This document shows, in pieces, positions 10,765 to 20,185 of a DNA stretch of 64,000 nt (position 1 is the stretch's first letter; each line of letters starts with the position of its first letter). Where the stretch lies: contig NZ_FOEO01000014.1 in assembly GCF_900110765.1 (NCBI RefSeq), positions 62,001-126,000 on the forward strand. The letters run 5' to 3'. The notes below the pieces were generated by a model. That model did not search any database, was not told the DNA's origin, and saw only the letters and a list, made by a program, of their open reading frames with translations. Both the position numbers and the translations under genes were made by a program. The DNA comes from Pseudomonas sp. NFACC02 (GTDB lineage: Bacteria > Pseudomonadota > Gammaproteobacteria > Pseudomonadales > Pseudomonadaceae).

Positions 10765-11463
10765 ATGAGCAACGTCGACCACGCCGAAATCGCTAAATTC
10801 GAAGCCTTGGCCCATCGCTGGTGGGATCGCAACAGCGAGTTCAAACCGCTGCACGACATCAACCCGTTGCGCGTGAACTGGATCGACGAGCGCGTCAATC
10901 TGGCAGGCAAGAAGGTGCTGGACGTGGGATGCGGCGGTGGCATTCTCAGCGAAGCCATGGCGTTACGCGGCGCGACGGTGACCGGCATCGACATGGGCGA
11001 GGCGCCCTTGGCGGTCGCCCAGCTGCATCAGCTCGAATCCGGTGTCAGCGTCGAATACCGACAGATCACGGCAGAAGCGCTGGCCGAAGAAATGCCGGAG
11101 CAGTTCGACGTCGTGACCTGCCTCGAAATGCTGGAGCACGTGCCCGACCCGTCCTCGGTCATCCGTGCCTGTTACAAGATGGTCAAGCCGGGCGGTCAAG
11201 TGTTCTTCTCTACGATCAACCGCAATCCGAAGGCGTACCTGTTCGCCATCATCGGCGCGGAATACATCATGAACCTGCTGCCGCGTGGCACCCATGACTT
11301 CAAGAAATTCATCCGCCCTTCCGAGCTGGGCGCCTGGAGCCGCAACGCAGGCCTTGAGGTCAAGGACATCATCGGCCTGACCTACAACCCGCTGACCAAG
11401 CATTACAAACTGGCTTCCGACGTCGACGTCAATTACATGATCCAGACGCTGAAGGGGGCCTGA
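10765..11463 (+). CDS. ubiG: Bifunctional 2-polyprenyl-6-hydroxyphenol methylase / 3-demethylubiquinol 3-O-methyltransferase
   Basis: UbiG performs both SAM-dependent O-methylations of ubiquinone synthesis at the membrane face. The start at 10765 ([20 protein letters not shown]) follows a GAGGGA ribosome site and gives 232 residues; a frame starting at 10708 adds an unlikely 19-residue leader. The SAM-binding motif I is [13 protein letters not shown], followed by a methyltransferase motif around [16 protein letters not shown]. It lies 3 bp before mupP, so the two are an operon. Confidence 0.95.
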   Translation: MSNVDHAEIAKFEALAHRWWDRNSEFKPLHDINPLRVNWIDERVNLAGKKVLDVGCGGGILSEAMALRGATVTGIDMGEAPLAVAQLHQLESGVSVEYRQITAEALAEEMPEQFDVVTCLEMLEHVPDPSSVIRACYKMVKPGGQVFFSTINRNPKAYLFAIIGAEYIMNLLPRGTHDFKKFIRPSELGAWSRNAGLEVKDIIGLTYNPLTKHYKLASDVDVNYMIQTLKGA

Positions 11464-11466
11464 TCC

Positions 11467-12138
11467 ATGCGCTTGAGGGCAGTTCTTTTCGACATGGACG
11501 GCACCCTGCTCGACACCGCCCCCGACTTCATCGCGATCTGCCAGGCCATGCTGGCCGAGCGTGGCTTTGCACCGGTCGACGACAAGCTGATTCGTGATGA
11601 AATTTCCGGCGGCGCCAAAGCGATGGTCTCGGCCGCCTTTGCGATGTCGCCGAACGAGCCGGAGTTCGAAGCGCTGCGCCTGGAGTTTCTGGATCGCTAT
11701 CAAAACGCGTGCGCAGTCCACAGCAAACTGTTCGACGGCATGGCCGAGTTGCTGGCCGACATCGAGAAGGCAAAGCTGATCTGGGGCGTGGTCACCAACA
11801 AGCCGGTGCGTTTTGCCCAGCCGATCATGGAGCAACTGGGGCTGTCCGAACGGTCGGCGGTGCTGATTTGTCCCGATCATGTGACCAAAAGCAAGCCAGA
11901 CCCCGAGCCGCTGCTGCTCGCCTGCAAAATGCTGGACCTGGACCCGGCCAGTGTCTTGTTCGTTGGCGACGATCTACGGGATATCGAGTCCGGCCGTGAT
12001 GCGGGGACCAAGACCGCGGCCGTGCGCTATGGCTACATTCATCCTCACGACAACCCGGATCACTGGGGCGCGGATGTGGTGGTGGATCACCCGCTGGAAT
12101 TACGCCGGGTGCTGGATAATGCGTTGTGCGGTTGCTGA
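11467..12138 (+). CDS. mupP: N-acetylmuramic acid 6-phosphate phosphatase (HAD family)
   Basis: A HAD-superfamily phosphatase of 223 residues with the nucleophile motif [10 protein letters not shown], the TNK motif (VVTNKP), a lysine in [10 protein letters not shown], and the acidic [13 protein letters not shown] phosphatases of this group resemble phosphoglycolate phosphatase, and older annotations use gph. The position directly after ubiG matches P. aeruginosa PA3172, which from memory is MupP, a peptidoglycan-recycling enzyme upstream of the AnmK-independent UDP-MurNAc route that gives intrinsic fosfomycin resistance. The assignment to MupP rather than Gph rests mainly on synteny. Confidence 0.85.
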   Translation: MRLRAVLFDMDGTLLDTAPDFIAICQAMLAERGFAPVDDKLIRDEISGGAKAMVSAAFAMSPNEPEFEALRLEFLDRYQNACAVHSKLFDGMAELLADIEKAKLIWGVVTNKPVRFAQPIMEQLGLSERSAVLICPDHVTKSKPDPEPLLLACKMLDLDPASVLFVGDDLRDIESGRDAGTKTAAVRYGYIHPHDNPDHWGADVVVDHPLELRRVLDNALCGC

Positions 12139-12223
12139 GATCGCGTCTGAACACGCGCCTGCGCCTTCGGCAGAAACAGCTGTATGCCGACCGTGCGTTT
12201 AGGGAGAACTGAAAGGAGGCTCC

Positions 12224-12970
12224 ATGTTCAAATATTCCGCTCGCCCCGAACTGCTCAAGGACCGCGTCATTCTGGTGACCGGCGCCGGTCGCGGGATTGG
12301 CGCCGCGGCTGCCAGAGCCTATGCGGCCCATGGCGCGACCGTCCTGTTGCTGGGCAAGACAGAATCGAACCTCACGGTTATCTATGACCAGATCGAAGCC
12401 GAAGGTCATCCGCAGCCCGTCGTCATACCCTTCAACCTCGAGACCGCCCTGCCCCATCAGTACGACGAGCTGGCGGCCATGATCGAGGCTGAATTCGGGC
12501 GGCTCGACGGCCTGCTGCACAATGCGTCGATTATCGGGCCACGCACGCCGATCGAGCAGTTGTCCGGCGAGCACTTCATGCGCGTGATGCACATCAACGT
12601 CAACGCGACGTTCATGCTCACCGCCACGCTGTTGCCGCTACTGAAACTGTCGCAAGACGCGTCCGTGGTGTTCACCTCCAGCAGCGTCGGGCGCAAAGGC
12701 CGTGCGTATTGGGGCGCTTACGGTGTGTCAAAGTTCGCGACGGAAGGCCTGATGCAAACGCTGGCCGATGAGGTTGACGGCGTCGTATCGGTTCGCGCCA
12801 ACAGCATCAATCCCGGCGCCACCCGCACCGATATGCGCGCTCAGGCGTATCCGGCTGAAAATCCGCTGAATAATCCGACACCGGAAGAAATCATGCCGGT
12901 CTACCTGTACCTGATGGGCCCCGACAGCGCAGGCGTAAACGGCCAGGCGTTCGACGCACAGAAAAAGTGA
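12224..12970 (+). CDS. yciK: YciK-family short-chain dehydrogenase/reductase
   Basis: A classical SDR oxidoreductase of 248 residues. It has the cofactor motif VTGAGRGIGAAAA, an NAS motif (LLHNASIIG) in place of the common NAG, the catalytic serine in TSSSVGR, and the YGVSK catalytic pair. The substrate is not known to me; YciK homologs are common in gamma-proteobacteria. A ribosome site (AAAGGAGG) precedes the ATG. It is third in the ubiG-mupP-yciK run, after an 85-bp gap. Confidence 0.88.
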   Translation: MFKYSARPELLKDRVILVTGAGRGIGAAAARAYAAHGATVLLLGKTESNLTVIYDQIEAEGHPQPVVIPFNLETALPHQYDELAAMIEAEFGRLDGLLHNASIIGPRTPIEQLSGEHFMRVMHINVNATFMLTATLLPLLKLSQDASVVFTSSSVGRKGRAYWGAYGVSKFATEGLMQTLADEVDGVVSVRANSINPGATRTDMRAQAYPAENPLNNPTPEEIMPVYLYLMGPDSAGVNGQAFDAQKK

Positions 12971-13073
12971 GCGCAATCGGCCCGCGCCGGTTCGATGGCA
13001 GCCTTTCGTCTCCTTGGCGGTTTTCCGTCAGCTCTTTGTGGTCCATTGGCCTGTAAACCGGTAGGTTAGTCAA

Positions 13074-13124
13074 CTTCAAGGCGCGGACGCCCCGAGCGGC
13101 CGCACTTGAAGAAACTAAGTTTCT
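13074..13124. repeat. Two inverted repeats upstream of the diguanylate cyclase gene
   Basis: CTTCAAG (13074-13080) pairs with CTTGAAG (13105-13111) around a GC-rich loop, and AGAAAC (13110-13115) pairs with GTTTCT (13119-13124). They could be operator or leader structures for the GGDEF gene at 13215. No protein family match is implied. Confidence 0.4.
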
Positions 13125-13214
13125 GATATTTATGAAGATCCTTAACGGAGAACGAATTGGCACGCGTTTCGCTCTACCGACATCAAGCCCGATGAGAGGC
13201 GCAGGAGCGAAAAC

Positions 13215-14141
13215 ATGAGTTTTCCGACAACAACCAACGCAATTGATTTTGACAGCGCAAGGCTTCAACGTTTTGGCTTCGCACCTGCGCACGGCTTCGC
13301 GCATCAACCGCTGGACTATGAACAACTGCAGCGCCGGCTGGAGCGCCAGCTGCAAACCAGTCTCGAAACGGACAAGATTCTGGCCATGTTCTTTCACAGT
13401 GTGCAGCAGCTTATTCCTCTCAAGGCACTGAACTACACGCATGTGGGAACAGACTTGCGTCTGGAGTTCGGGGAGCGTTCGCGGCACAACGCCAGCTACT
13501 GCATCACGCATGAAGGAGAACAAATGGGGGAAGTGGCGTTTCACCGTGACCGTCGCTTCGCCGAGCACGAGCTGACGCAGCTCGAAGCCCTGCTCGCCAC
13601 CCTGCTCTACCCGCTGCGGAACGCTCTGCTCTACCGCAACGCCAACCTGAGTGCGCTGCGCGACCCGTTGACCGGCGCGGGCAACCGTATTGCCATGGAA
13701 CAGTCATTGACGCGGGAAGCTGAAATTGCCAAACGCCAACAGCAGCCTCTTTCGGTGCTGATGCTGGATATCGACCATTTCAAAGGGATCAACGATACCC
13801 ACGGACATGCCACGGGCGATGTGGTGCTGAGGGGCGTTGCGGACGCGATCAAGGATCGTCTGCGCAACATTGATCAGGTGTTCAGGTTCGGCGGGGAGGA
13901 GTTTCTGATCGTGCTGACCAATACCGGTCGTGAGTCAGCCGCGCTGGTGGGCGAACGCCTGCGTAACGCAGCACTGCAACTCACGTATCCGATCAATGGA
14001 ACGCCGGTGGAACTGACCGTCAGCCTGGGCTGCTCGACGCTGCTGCCGGGGGAATCCCCCGACAGCTTGTTGCGTCGCGCCGACACGGCCCTTTATGCCG
14101 CCAAACGCCAAGGCCGTAACCGGCTGGAAATGGCAGGCTGA
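13215..14141 (+). CDS. Diguanylate cyclase (GGDEF domain)
   Basis: This cyclase of 308 residues makes c-di-GMP from two GTP. The C-terminal half is a complete GGDEF domain: DPLTGAGNRIAMEQ, DIDHFKGINDTHGHATGD, and the active-site GGEEF in FRFGGEEFLIVL. An RxxD product-inhibition site (RNID) sits exactly five residues before GGEEF. The first 150 or so residues have no transmembrane segment and look like a soluble sensory region of unknown ligand. A GGAG ribosome site precedes the ATG at 13215. Its 3' end converges on the next gene with a 7-bp gap. From memory, P. aeruginosa has a comparable GGDEF gene (PA3177) close to yciK. Confidence 0.9.
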   Translation: MSFPTTTNAIDFDSARLQRFGFAPAHGFAHQPLDYEQLQRRLERQLQTSLETDKILAMFFHSVQQLIPLKALNYTHVGTDLRLEFGERSRHNASYCITHEGEQMGEVAFHRDRRFAEHELTQLEALLATLLYPLRNALLYRNANLSALRDPLTGAGNRIAMEQSLTREAEIAKRQQQPLSVLMLDIDHFKGINDTHGHATGDVVLRGVADAIKDRLRNIDQVFRFGGEEFLIVLTNTGRESAALVGERLRNAALQLTYPINGTPVELTVSLGCSTLLPGESPDSLLRRADTALYAAKRQGRNRLEMAG

Positions 14142-14148
14142 CAGCGGC

Positions 14149-14946
14149 TCAGGCGCGAGCCACCAGCCGAGGCTCACGCATCTGCGCGTTTGCGTCCTGC
14201 GGCTGCTCCAGCACCATGCACCGTTCCAGAAAGAGGTGCATGTACTCGTAGCTCTTGCACACCGCCATTCTCAGGTCCGCCTGCAACTGCTCGCTGGGGT
14301 TATTACCGGCCAGCGTGCAAATGATCTCCAGGGCTTCCCAAGGGTGGGAGTCGTCGTACTGCGCATGCATCTTCAACCACTTCATAGCGCGCTTGCGCTG
14401 GTCCGGCGGGAACATATCGGCGTAGGTTTCTTGTGAACACACGACAGCAGACCATTCGCCGGTCGCGCCTTCAATCGCGTAATTAGTGGCTGCAATCGCG
14501 ACAACCAACGGGTCCGAAGTACAGCTATGCCAGCACCAGTGATTGAGTGCGTGCAATTCGGACGGAACGCGCTGCGCCTGCAGGTCCTCCAGCGTGACCC
14601 CATGGGCCGCGCTCCAGTTCACCCAGTAATCGGCATGATTGAGCTCAACCCGAATATTGCGCATCAACCAGCGACGCGCCATGTCTTCGCCCGGATGACG
14701 GGCAAAACGGGTTTTGGTCAGGTTATGCGCCATGTAGACCGCAAACTGTTCAACAACAGGCCATCCGCCAATCAGATACTGGCGCATGGTTCTCGAACTG
14801 AGCCGCCCATCTCTCATACGTTGATAAAGTTCATGCCCTACCACGCGTGCTTTTGCCTCACTGCAATCTTTGATCAATTGCTGTGCCCAAGCGGGGTAAC
14901 TGCTGGCATCCATCAGCGGACCGGTTCTTATGAACATATCGATCAC
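14149..14946 (-). CDS. Heme-oxygenase-like fold (TenA/PqqC-type) putative metalloenzyme
   Basis: A 265-residue all-helical protein of the TenA/PqqC/HDO superfamily, often annotated as TenA-family regulator or iron-containing redox enzyme. The start is a GTG at 14946, because AAGGAG lies 7 bases before it while the nearest ATG is 16 away. Candidate metal ligands are E66 and H74 (VEQFAVYMAH), E101 and H104, E159 (NYAIEGATGEW), and H194/D198/H201 (HAQYDDSHP). That pattern resembles heme-oxygenase-like diiron oxidases rather than thiaminases, but the substrate is unknown. It lies just downstream of rbdA on the same strand (37 bp). Confidence 0.75.
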   Translation of the reverse strand: MIDMFIRTGPLMDASSYPAWAQQLIKDCSEAKARVVGHELYQRMRDGRLSSRTMRQYLIGGWPVVEQFAVYMAHNLTKTRFARHPGEDMARRWLMRNIRVELNHADYWVNWSAAHGVTLEDLQAQRVPSELHALNHWCWHSCTSDPLVVAIAATNYAIEGATGEWSAVVCSQETYADMFPPDQRKRAMKWLKMHAQYDDSHPWEALEIICTLAGNNPSEQLQADLRMAVCKSYEYMHLFLERCMVLEQPQDANAQMREPRLVARA

Positions 14947-14983
14947 TGTGTAGCTCCTTATGTTGTGTTACGTCGGGGGTTGC

Positions 14984-17449
14984 TCAGCGAAAAGTCCCGG
15001 GTGCGCTGAACAACATGGGGGTCTGCCTCGCGGGCCGTGCGTGCAGACATTCGCAGGTGAATAATTGCGGTCGCTCGATAACGTACCCCTGAGCGTAGTC
15101 CACACCGATTTCCAATAACGCCTGCTCTATCTGTGGGCTTTCGACGAACTCAGCGATCGTCTGCTTGCCCATTACGTGCCCGATATGGTTGATCACTTCC
15201 ACCATCGCCCGGTTGACCGGATCGTCGAGCATGTCTTTTACGAAGCTGCCATCAATCTTCAAATAATCCACAGGCAAGTGCTTCAAGTATGCGAATGACG
15301 ACATGCCTGCACAGAAGTCATCCAGTGAGAAACGGCATCCCAGACTTTTAAGTTCGTTAATGAACCGAATGGCGCTGCCCAAATTGGCGATCGCACTGGT
15401 TTCGGTGATTTCGAAACAGATAAGTTCAGGCGGGATTGCGTAAATCTGGAACTGCTGTCGCAAATATTCAAGAAAAGCATCGTCACCGATGCTGGTGCCG
15501 GACAAGTTGATTGCACAGGTGGCCATAGGCCCGGTGCGGTGGTCGTCCGCCAGGCAATTGGCAATGATCTTGAAGACGTTCTGCACCACCCAACGGTCCA
15601 GCGTGGTCATCATGCCGTAGCGCTCAGCGGCAGGGATGAAGCTGTCCGGCAGGATCATGCGACCGGACTCGTCGCGCAGCCGCAGCAGAATCTCCACATG
15701 GCCGCTGCTGTGAGCCGCATCGCGACTCAACGGAGCGATTTCCTGTGAGTACAGGCAGAAACGATTGTCTTCCAGTGCCATATGCAGGCGTTGAATCCAG
15801 GCCATTTCTCCGAAACGGGTCGACAACTCAGAATCGTCGTCGTGATAGACCTGTACCCGATTGCGGCCCTTCTCCTTGGCCATGTAGCACGCCATGTCAG
15901 CCGCGCGCAGCGACGCTTCAAGGGTGGTGGGCACGTCGGACACATGAACCAGACCGACGCTGACGGTGGTCACGAAGGGCCGGCCCTTCCAGACAAAATG
16001 CAGGCTCTCAACCGTCTGACGCAGCCCTTCGGCGATCTTTTCGGCCGCCTCCGGTGAGCAATGCTCGAGCAAGATGCCGAACTCGTCGCCGCCCAGGCGG
16101 GCCAGTGTGTCCCCCTCCCGAATGCCCTGCTGCAGCAATGCACAGATGTGCCTGAGCAACTCATCGCCCGCCGCGTGGCCGCTGGTGTCGTTGACCAATT
16201 TGAATTGATCCAGATCCAGGAACATTACCGCGTGACGCCCCGGCTGGTAGGTCAGACCGTTCAGCGCCAACTCCAGTCGGTATTCAAATTCACGACGGTT
16301 GGCCAATCCAGTCAGGGCATCGTGGGTCGCCTGCCACGACAGATTGGCGATGTATTGCCTCTCCTGTGTCATGTCATGCAGCACCAGCACGGCGCCGCTG
16401 ACCTTGCCTTCGGTGCGGATGGGCGAGCCGACCAACGCCACCGACACGGTACTGCCGTCGAGCCGCTGGATCAGTTTGGAATTCTCACTGCCTCCCCCCA
16501 ACTTGCCGCTGAGAATGTGCTCGATCAGGGTGGAGCTGTCTTTCTGATCGTTCTCGTCGAGCAGATTGAACAGCGCCGCCAGAGGAAGCCCGACCGCCTG
16601 CTCGGTTTTCCAGTGCGTCATCTGCTCGGCGGCCGGGTTCATGTACGCGATCGCGCCATCGACATCGGTGGTGATCACACCATCACCAATCGACTCCAGC
16701 GTGACTTGCGCCCGCTCCTTTTCCGTCTGCAGCGCCATGGCAAAGGCATGGCGCTGCTCGAGCAGTTTGTGGGTGCGCAGCAGCGCCAGGATAATCAACA
16801 GCACTGCCGTGGCGAGGTTCACCACCAGCAGGATTCTCAAGATAATCCTCGACCCCTCGCCCAGCGCGTCGCTGAACGCCATGGCCGCGGGCGTAACGGC
16901 CTCGTTGATCGCACTGATCCGCTGCCGCCAGGCCATGACATCGCTGTTGGTGGCACTGCCTTCAAGGATGCGGGCGTGCATTTCACGGGCAACCTCGTCG
17001 AGCTGGACAAGGTAGTCATCACCGATCTTCCAACGATCAATGGCCTTCTCCAGATAGTTGAAATGCCGGAAATTGAGATAAAGCCAGATGATGCTCTGCG
17101 CATCGTCAGGATGGTTACCACCCTGCAGAATGCCTGCAGTCGCGCGCGCAATGTCAGGAACCGGTTGATCCATCGCGACCCGCAGGTCGTGCCCTCCCTG
17201 GGGGATGGCAATGGCCTGCTGGTATTTCAGGTAGTCGATCTCATCGCGGCTGTTGGCGTATAGGTTCAGATAGTAGATCGCGTCCTTCTGGCCCTTGGAC
17301 CAGAGACTCTCCCCACCGACATAGCTGCGCACGGCCGACATCATGTACAGGCTGACGCAGCCGAGCAGCGCCTGTAACAGCACCACCGCGATAAATGGCC
17401 AAACGATACCGAGAAGACGAGGCTTCTCCAGGATCCGCTTTTGCTTCAT
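14984..17449 (-). CDS. rbdA: Membrane PAS-GGDEF-EAL c-di-GMP phosphodiesterase/cyclase, RbdA type
   Basis: An 821-residue sensor with transmembrane helices at about 12-34 and 203-224 flanking a periplasmic region, then PAS (about 245-365), GGDEF (GGDEF at 453-457, with an RxxD site at 444-447) and EAL domains. The EAL signature reads EIL (586-588), and later motifs are NLSG, EITETSAI, LDDFCAGMSSF, YLKIDGSF and TIAEF. The key acidic and lysine residues are thus kept, which predicts an active phosphodiesterase. Synteny with ABC exporter, DsbA-fold, trhO, bolA and fumC matches P. aeruginosa PA0861 (RbdA, regulator of biofilm dispersal, from memory). Confidence 0.88.
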   Translation of the reverse strand: MKQKRILEKPRLLGIVWPFIAVVLLQALLGCVSLYMMSAVRSYVGGESLWSKGQKDAIYYLNLYANSRDEIDYLKYQQAIAIPQGGHDLRVAMDQPVPDIARATAGILQGGNHPDDAQSIIWLYLNFRHFNYLEKAIDRWKIGDDYLVQLDEVAREMHARILEGSATNSDVMAWRQRISAINEAVTPAAMAFSDALGEGSRIILRILLVVNLATAVLLIILALLRTHKLLEQRHAFAMALQTEKERAQVTLESIGDGVITTDVDGAIAYMNPAAEQMTHWKTEQAVGLPLAALFNLLDENDQKDSSTLIEHILSGKLGGGSENSKLIQRLDGSTVSVALVGSPIRTEGKVSGAVLVLHDMTQERQYIANLSWQATHDALTGLANRREFEYRLELALNGLTYQPGRHAVMFLDLDQFKLVNDTSGHAAGDELLRHICALLQQGIREGDTLARLGGDEFGILLEHCSPEAAEKIAEGLRQTVESLHFVWKGRPFVTTVSVGLVHVSDVPTTLEASLRAADMACYMAKEKGRNRVQVYHDDDSELSTRFGEMAWIQRLHMALEDNRFCLYSQEIAPLSRDAAHSSGHVEILLRLRDESGRMILPDSFIPAAERYGMMTTLDRWVVQNVFKIIANCLADDHRTGPMATCAINLSGTSIGDDAFLEYLRQQFQIYAIPPELICFEITETSAIANLGSAIRFINELKSLGCRFSLDDFCAGMSSFAYLKHLPVDYLKIDGSFVKDMLDDPVNRAMVEVINHIGHVMGKQTIAEFVESPQIEQALLEIGVDYAQGYVIERPQLFTCECLHARPARQTPMLFSAPGTFR

Positions 17450-17721
17450 GGTGTCCCTTTCATCAGCACTGCCAGTACTCGCTCCCTTCGTTCAGGTGAC
17501 CTTCCTGATCCGAAAGGGACTCGGCTAATTTCCACGATGCAGCGGGATAATACTTACATCTTGTGTAAGACCTCAGGTGTTACCACCGGATGACGGAGAC
17601 GTAAATATGACGCTTTTCACACTTACTTGACATGCAAGGGTCAAGCATAGCCCAAGAATTGACGTGTTCCACTGGCGATACGCCATTTTGGGCCGGTTAT
17701 GCAAAAAACCGACAGGATGTA

Positions 17722-19554
17722 TCAGAGCTGTTGCAGGTGCCCATAAAGACGCGCATAGAGCCCGCCGTCGGCGATCAACTGCTGACGATCGCCATCCTCG
17801 GCGATACTGCCGCCGTCGAACACCAGAACCCGGTCCGCCTGCTTCACGGCCGACAGGCGATGGGCAATGATAAGAGTGGTCCGGCCGGTGAGAAACCGGT
17901 TCAAGGCTTGATGCAGGTTGTATTCGGTGGCGGCGTCCAGCGCCGAAGTCGCTTCATCCAGGATCACAACCTTCGGGTCGGCGAGCACCATGCGCGCAAT
18001 TGCCAGTCGCTGTCGCTGGCCGCCCGACAGACGGACCCCGGATCGACCGACGACACTGTCCAGCCCCTGAGGAAGGGCGCGAATGGTCGCGTCCAGTTGA
18101 GCGATTTCCAGCGCCTGCCAACACGCCTCATCGCTACGCTCGCGCCCCATCGACAGGTTGGCCCTGACGGTGTCGTTGAACAGCGCGGGATGCTGCAACA
18201 CGACCGCCACATGTTCCCGAACGGTTTCGAGTCCGATGTCCTGCAGACGGGCGCCGCCGAATCGAATGATCCCCGCCTTGGGGCTATAAAGACCCAACAG
18301 CAATTGCACCAGCGTGCTCTTGCCGCCACCGCTCGCGCCGACGATTGCCACTTTCTCACCCGGCGTGATCGACAGGTTCAGATGATCGAGCACCAGCTCC
18401 TCGTTGTAGCCGAAGCACAGGCCACTCACATCAATGCCGACCGTCTCACGTCCCACGAAAGGATTGAGCTGCCCTTCGTACTGGGGCTCATCGGCGCGGG
18501 CCAGCAGCTCATTGATACGCGTCAGCGCCCCGCCCGCCGCATAGAACGCGTATTGCAAATTCAGCAGTTGCTCGACGGGACCGATCATGAACCACAGGTA
18601 GCTGAAGACGGCGAGCATGTGCCCAATGGACAGGTCGGAAAACAGCACGGTAAGCATCGCTGCAGCCCGAAAGATATCGATGCCGAACTGGAACAACAGG
18701 CCACTGGCACGGCCCGACGCGTCGCTTTTCCACTGCGAGGCGACGGCAAAATCCCGCACTTCCCTGGCCCGCAGGCCCAGACGGCCGAGGAAGTAACCCT
18801 GTCGGTTGCCCGCACGGATTTCCTGGATGGCGTCCAGGGTTTCAGTCAGCGCCTGGGTGAAGCGCGAGGTGCTGTCGTTTTCCAGCTTTTTAAGGTGCTT
18901 GACGCGCTTGCCCAGCTTCACCGTGGCGTAGATCACCAGCGGGTTGAACAGCAGAATCAACAACGCCAATTGCCAGTGCATCCAGACCAGAATCGCCGCC
19001 GTGCCGGTCAGCGTCAGCATCGCAACGAGGAATTTGCTCAGGGTTTCGCCGACGAATTTGTCCACCGTATCCAGATCGGTGACCAGGTGTGCAGTCACGG
19101 TTCCGCTGCCCAGGCTTTCATATTCGCCCAGTGAGATACGCTTGAGGCGCTCAATCAGACGAACGCGGATGCGATAAACGATGTCTTTGGCCAGCCCGGC
19201 GAACAGGCGTGCCTGAATCACGTTGAACAGCAACGCACCCAACCGCAGACACAGGGTCGCGATCAGCATCAAGCCAATGTAACCCACAGGTTTGTGAAGG
19301 CTGGCGGGCAGGAACTGATTCATGAATATCAGCGCGGTGTTGCCCTTCCCCAACAACACCTCGTCCACCAGCAAAGGCAGCAGCAAAGGAATCGGCACCG
19401 AGCAGAGCACCGCCAATACGGCGATTGCGTTGGCGATCCACAATGCTTTTCTGTGCCGAAGGGCGAGACGGCGAATCTGTGGCCAATCGAGGCGATCCGT
19501 CTGTACCGCGTCAGCCGCGTGGCTGGAGCGCTCTATATCGTGGGAATCAGGCAC
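17722..19554 (-). CDS. ABC exporter, fused permease and ATP-binding protein
   Basis: A 610-residue half-transporter. The N-terminal part (about 40-310) holds six hydrophobic helices of a type I exporter. The nucleotide-binding domain has Walker A GASGGGKST, signature LSGGQRQR, Walker B KVVILDEATSALD and the switch histidine in IIAHRL. The cargo is unknown; lipid or drug export are the usual options. Its ATG at 19554 overlaps the end of the upstream DsbA-fold gene by 8 bp, so the two are translationally linked. From memory it corresponds to PA0860. Confidence 0.9.
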   Translation of the reverse strand: MPDSHDIERSSHAADAVQTDRLDWPQIRRLALRHRKALWIANAIAVLAVLCSVPIPLLLPLLVDEVLLGKGNTALIFMNQFLPASLHKPVGYIGLMLIATLCLRLGALLFNVIQARLFAGLAKDIVYRIRVRLIERLKRISLGEYESLGSGTVTAHLVTDLDTVDKFVGETLSKFLVAMLTLTGTAAILVWMHWQLALLILLFNPLVIYATVKLGKRVKHLKKLENDSTSRFTQALTETLDAIQEIRAGNRQGYFLGRLGLRAREVRDFAVASQWKSDASGRASGLLFQFGIDIFRAAAMLTVLFSDLSIGHMLAVFSYLWFMIGPVEQLLNLQYAFYAAGGALTRINELLARADEPQYEGQLNPFVGRETVGIDVSGLCFGYNEELVLDHLNLSITPGEKVAIVGASGGGKSTLVQLLLGLYSPKAGIIRFGGARLQDIGLETVREHVAVVLQHPALFNDTVRANLSMGRERSDEACWQALEIAQLDATIRALPQGLDSVVGRSGVRLSGGQRQRLAIARMVLADPKVVILDEATSALDAATEYNLHQALNRFLTGRTTLIIAHRLSAVKQADRVLVFDGGSIAEDGDRQQLIADGGLYARLYGHLQQL

Positions 19555-20182
19555 TGGCGGCGCGCTCCAGCCAGCGGCTGAGCATGGGCGCCAGTGTTTC
19601 CAGAGGTTGATAGCCGTTGGTCAGCAGGGCCAGTTGACCGTTGCGTTCGGCGAGCAACGTGGGGAAACCGGCGATGCCGAGGTCCTGGACCCAGGAGAAA
19701 TCAGATGCCGTCGCGGCACGCTGCTGCGCGCCGTCGAAGGCATCGGCAAACTCGATGCGCGGCAAACCGGCTTTTTCCGCCAGTTGCGCCAGCACAGACC
19801 CCTTGGTCACATCGCGCCCCTCAAGGTAAAACGCCTGTTGAATCTCCTTGACCAGCTTCCAGGCGATGTCCGGGGCCAGACTGCGCGCCGCGACGATGGC
19901 GCGGCAGGCGGGTTCGGTGTCATAGACGAAACCATCGGGTAACGCGCCGTCAAAGCGGAACGCCTGGCCGGTGGTGTCGTGCACCGCCTGCCAGTGTTCG
20001 AGGATGTAACGGCGGGTCTTCGGCTCCAGCGCCGCCCCGCTGCCCGTGCGCAAGCCGCCCACGACCAGATGCAACGGCAGGCCCGCCGCCTTCGCCTGCT
20101 CGACCAATGCCTCGGCGACGGGCGCAAAACCCCAGCACCACGAACACATCGGGTCCATCACGTAGAGCAGGCGGGCGTGCAT
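19547..20182 (-). CDS. DsbA-family (FrnE-like) cytoplasmic thioredoxin-fold protein
   Basis: A 211-residue DsbA-superfamily protein with the active-site motif CSWC (DPMCSWCWGF) near residue 13 and the cis-proline loop GFPT. There is no signal peptide, so it is predicted to be cytoplasmic, unlike true periplasmic DsbA. The redox partner is unknown. It lies between trhO (3-bp gap) and the ABC exporter (8-bp overlap) in a compact minus-strand run. Confidence 0.87.
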   Translation of the reverse strand: MHARLLYVMDPMCSWCWGFAPVAEALVEQAKAAGLPLHLVVGGLRTGSGAALEPKTRRYILEHWQAVHDTTGQAFRFDGALPDGFVYDTEPACRAIVAARSLAPDIAWKLVKEIQQAFYLEGRDVTKGSVLAQLAEKAGLPRIEFADAFDGAQQRAATASDFSWVQDLGIAGFPTLLAERNGQLALLTNGYQPLETLAPMLSRWLERAASA

Positions 20183-20185
20183 GAG

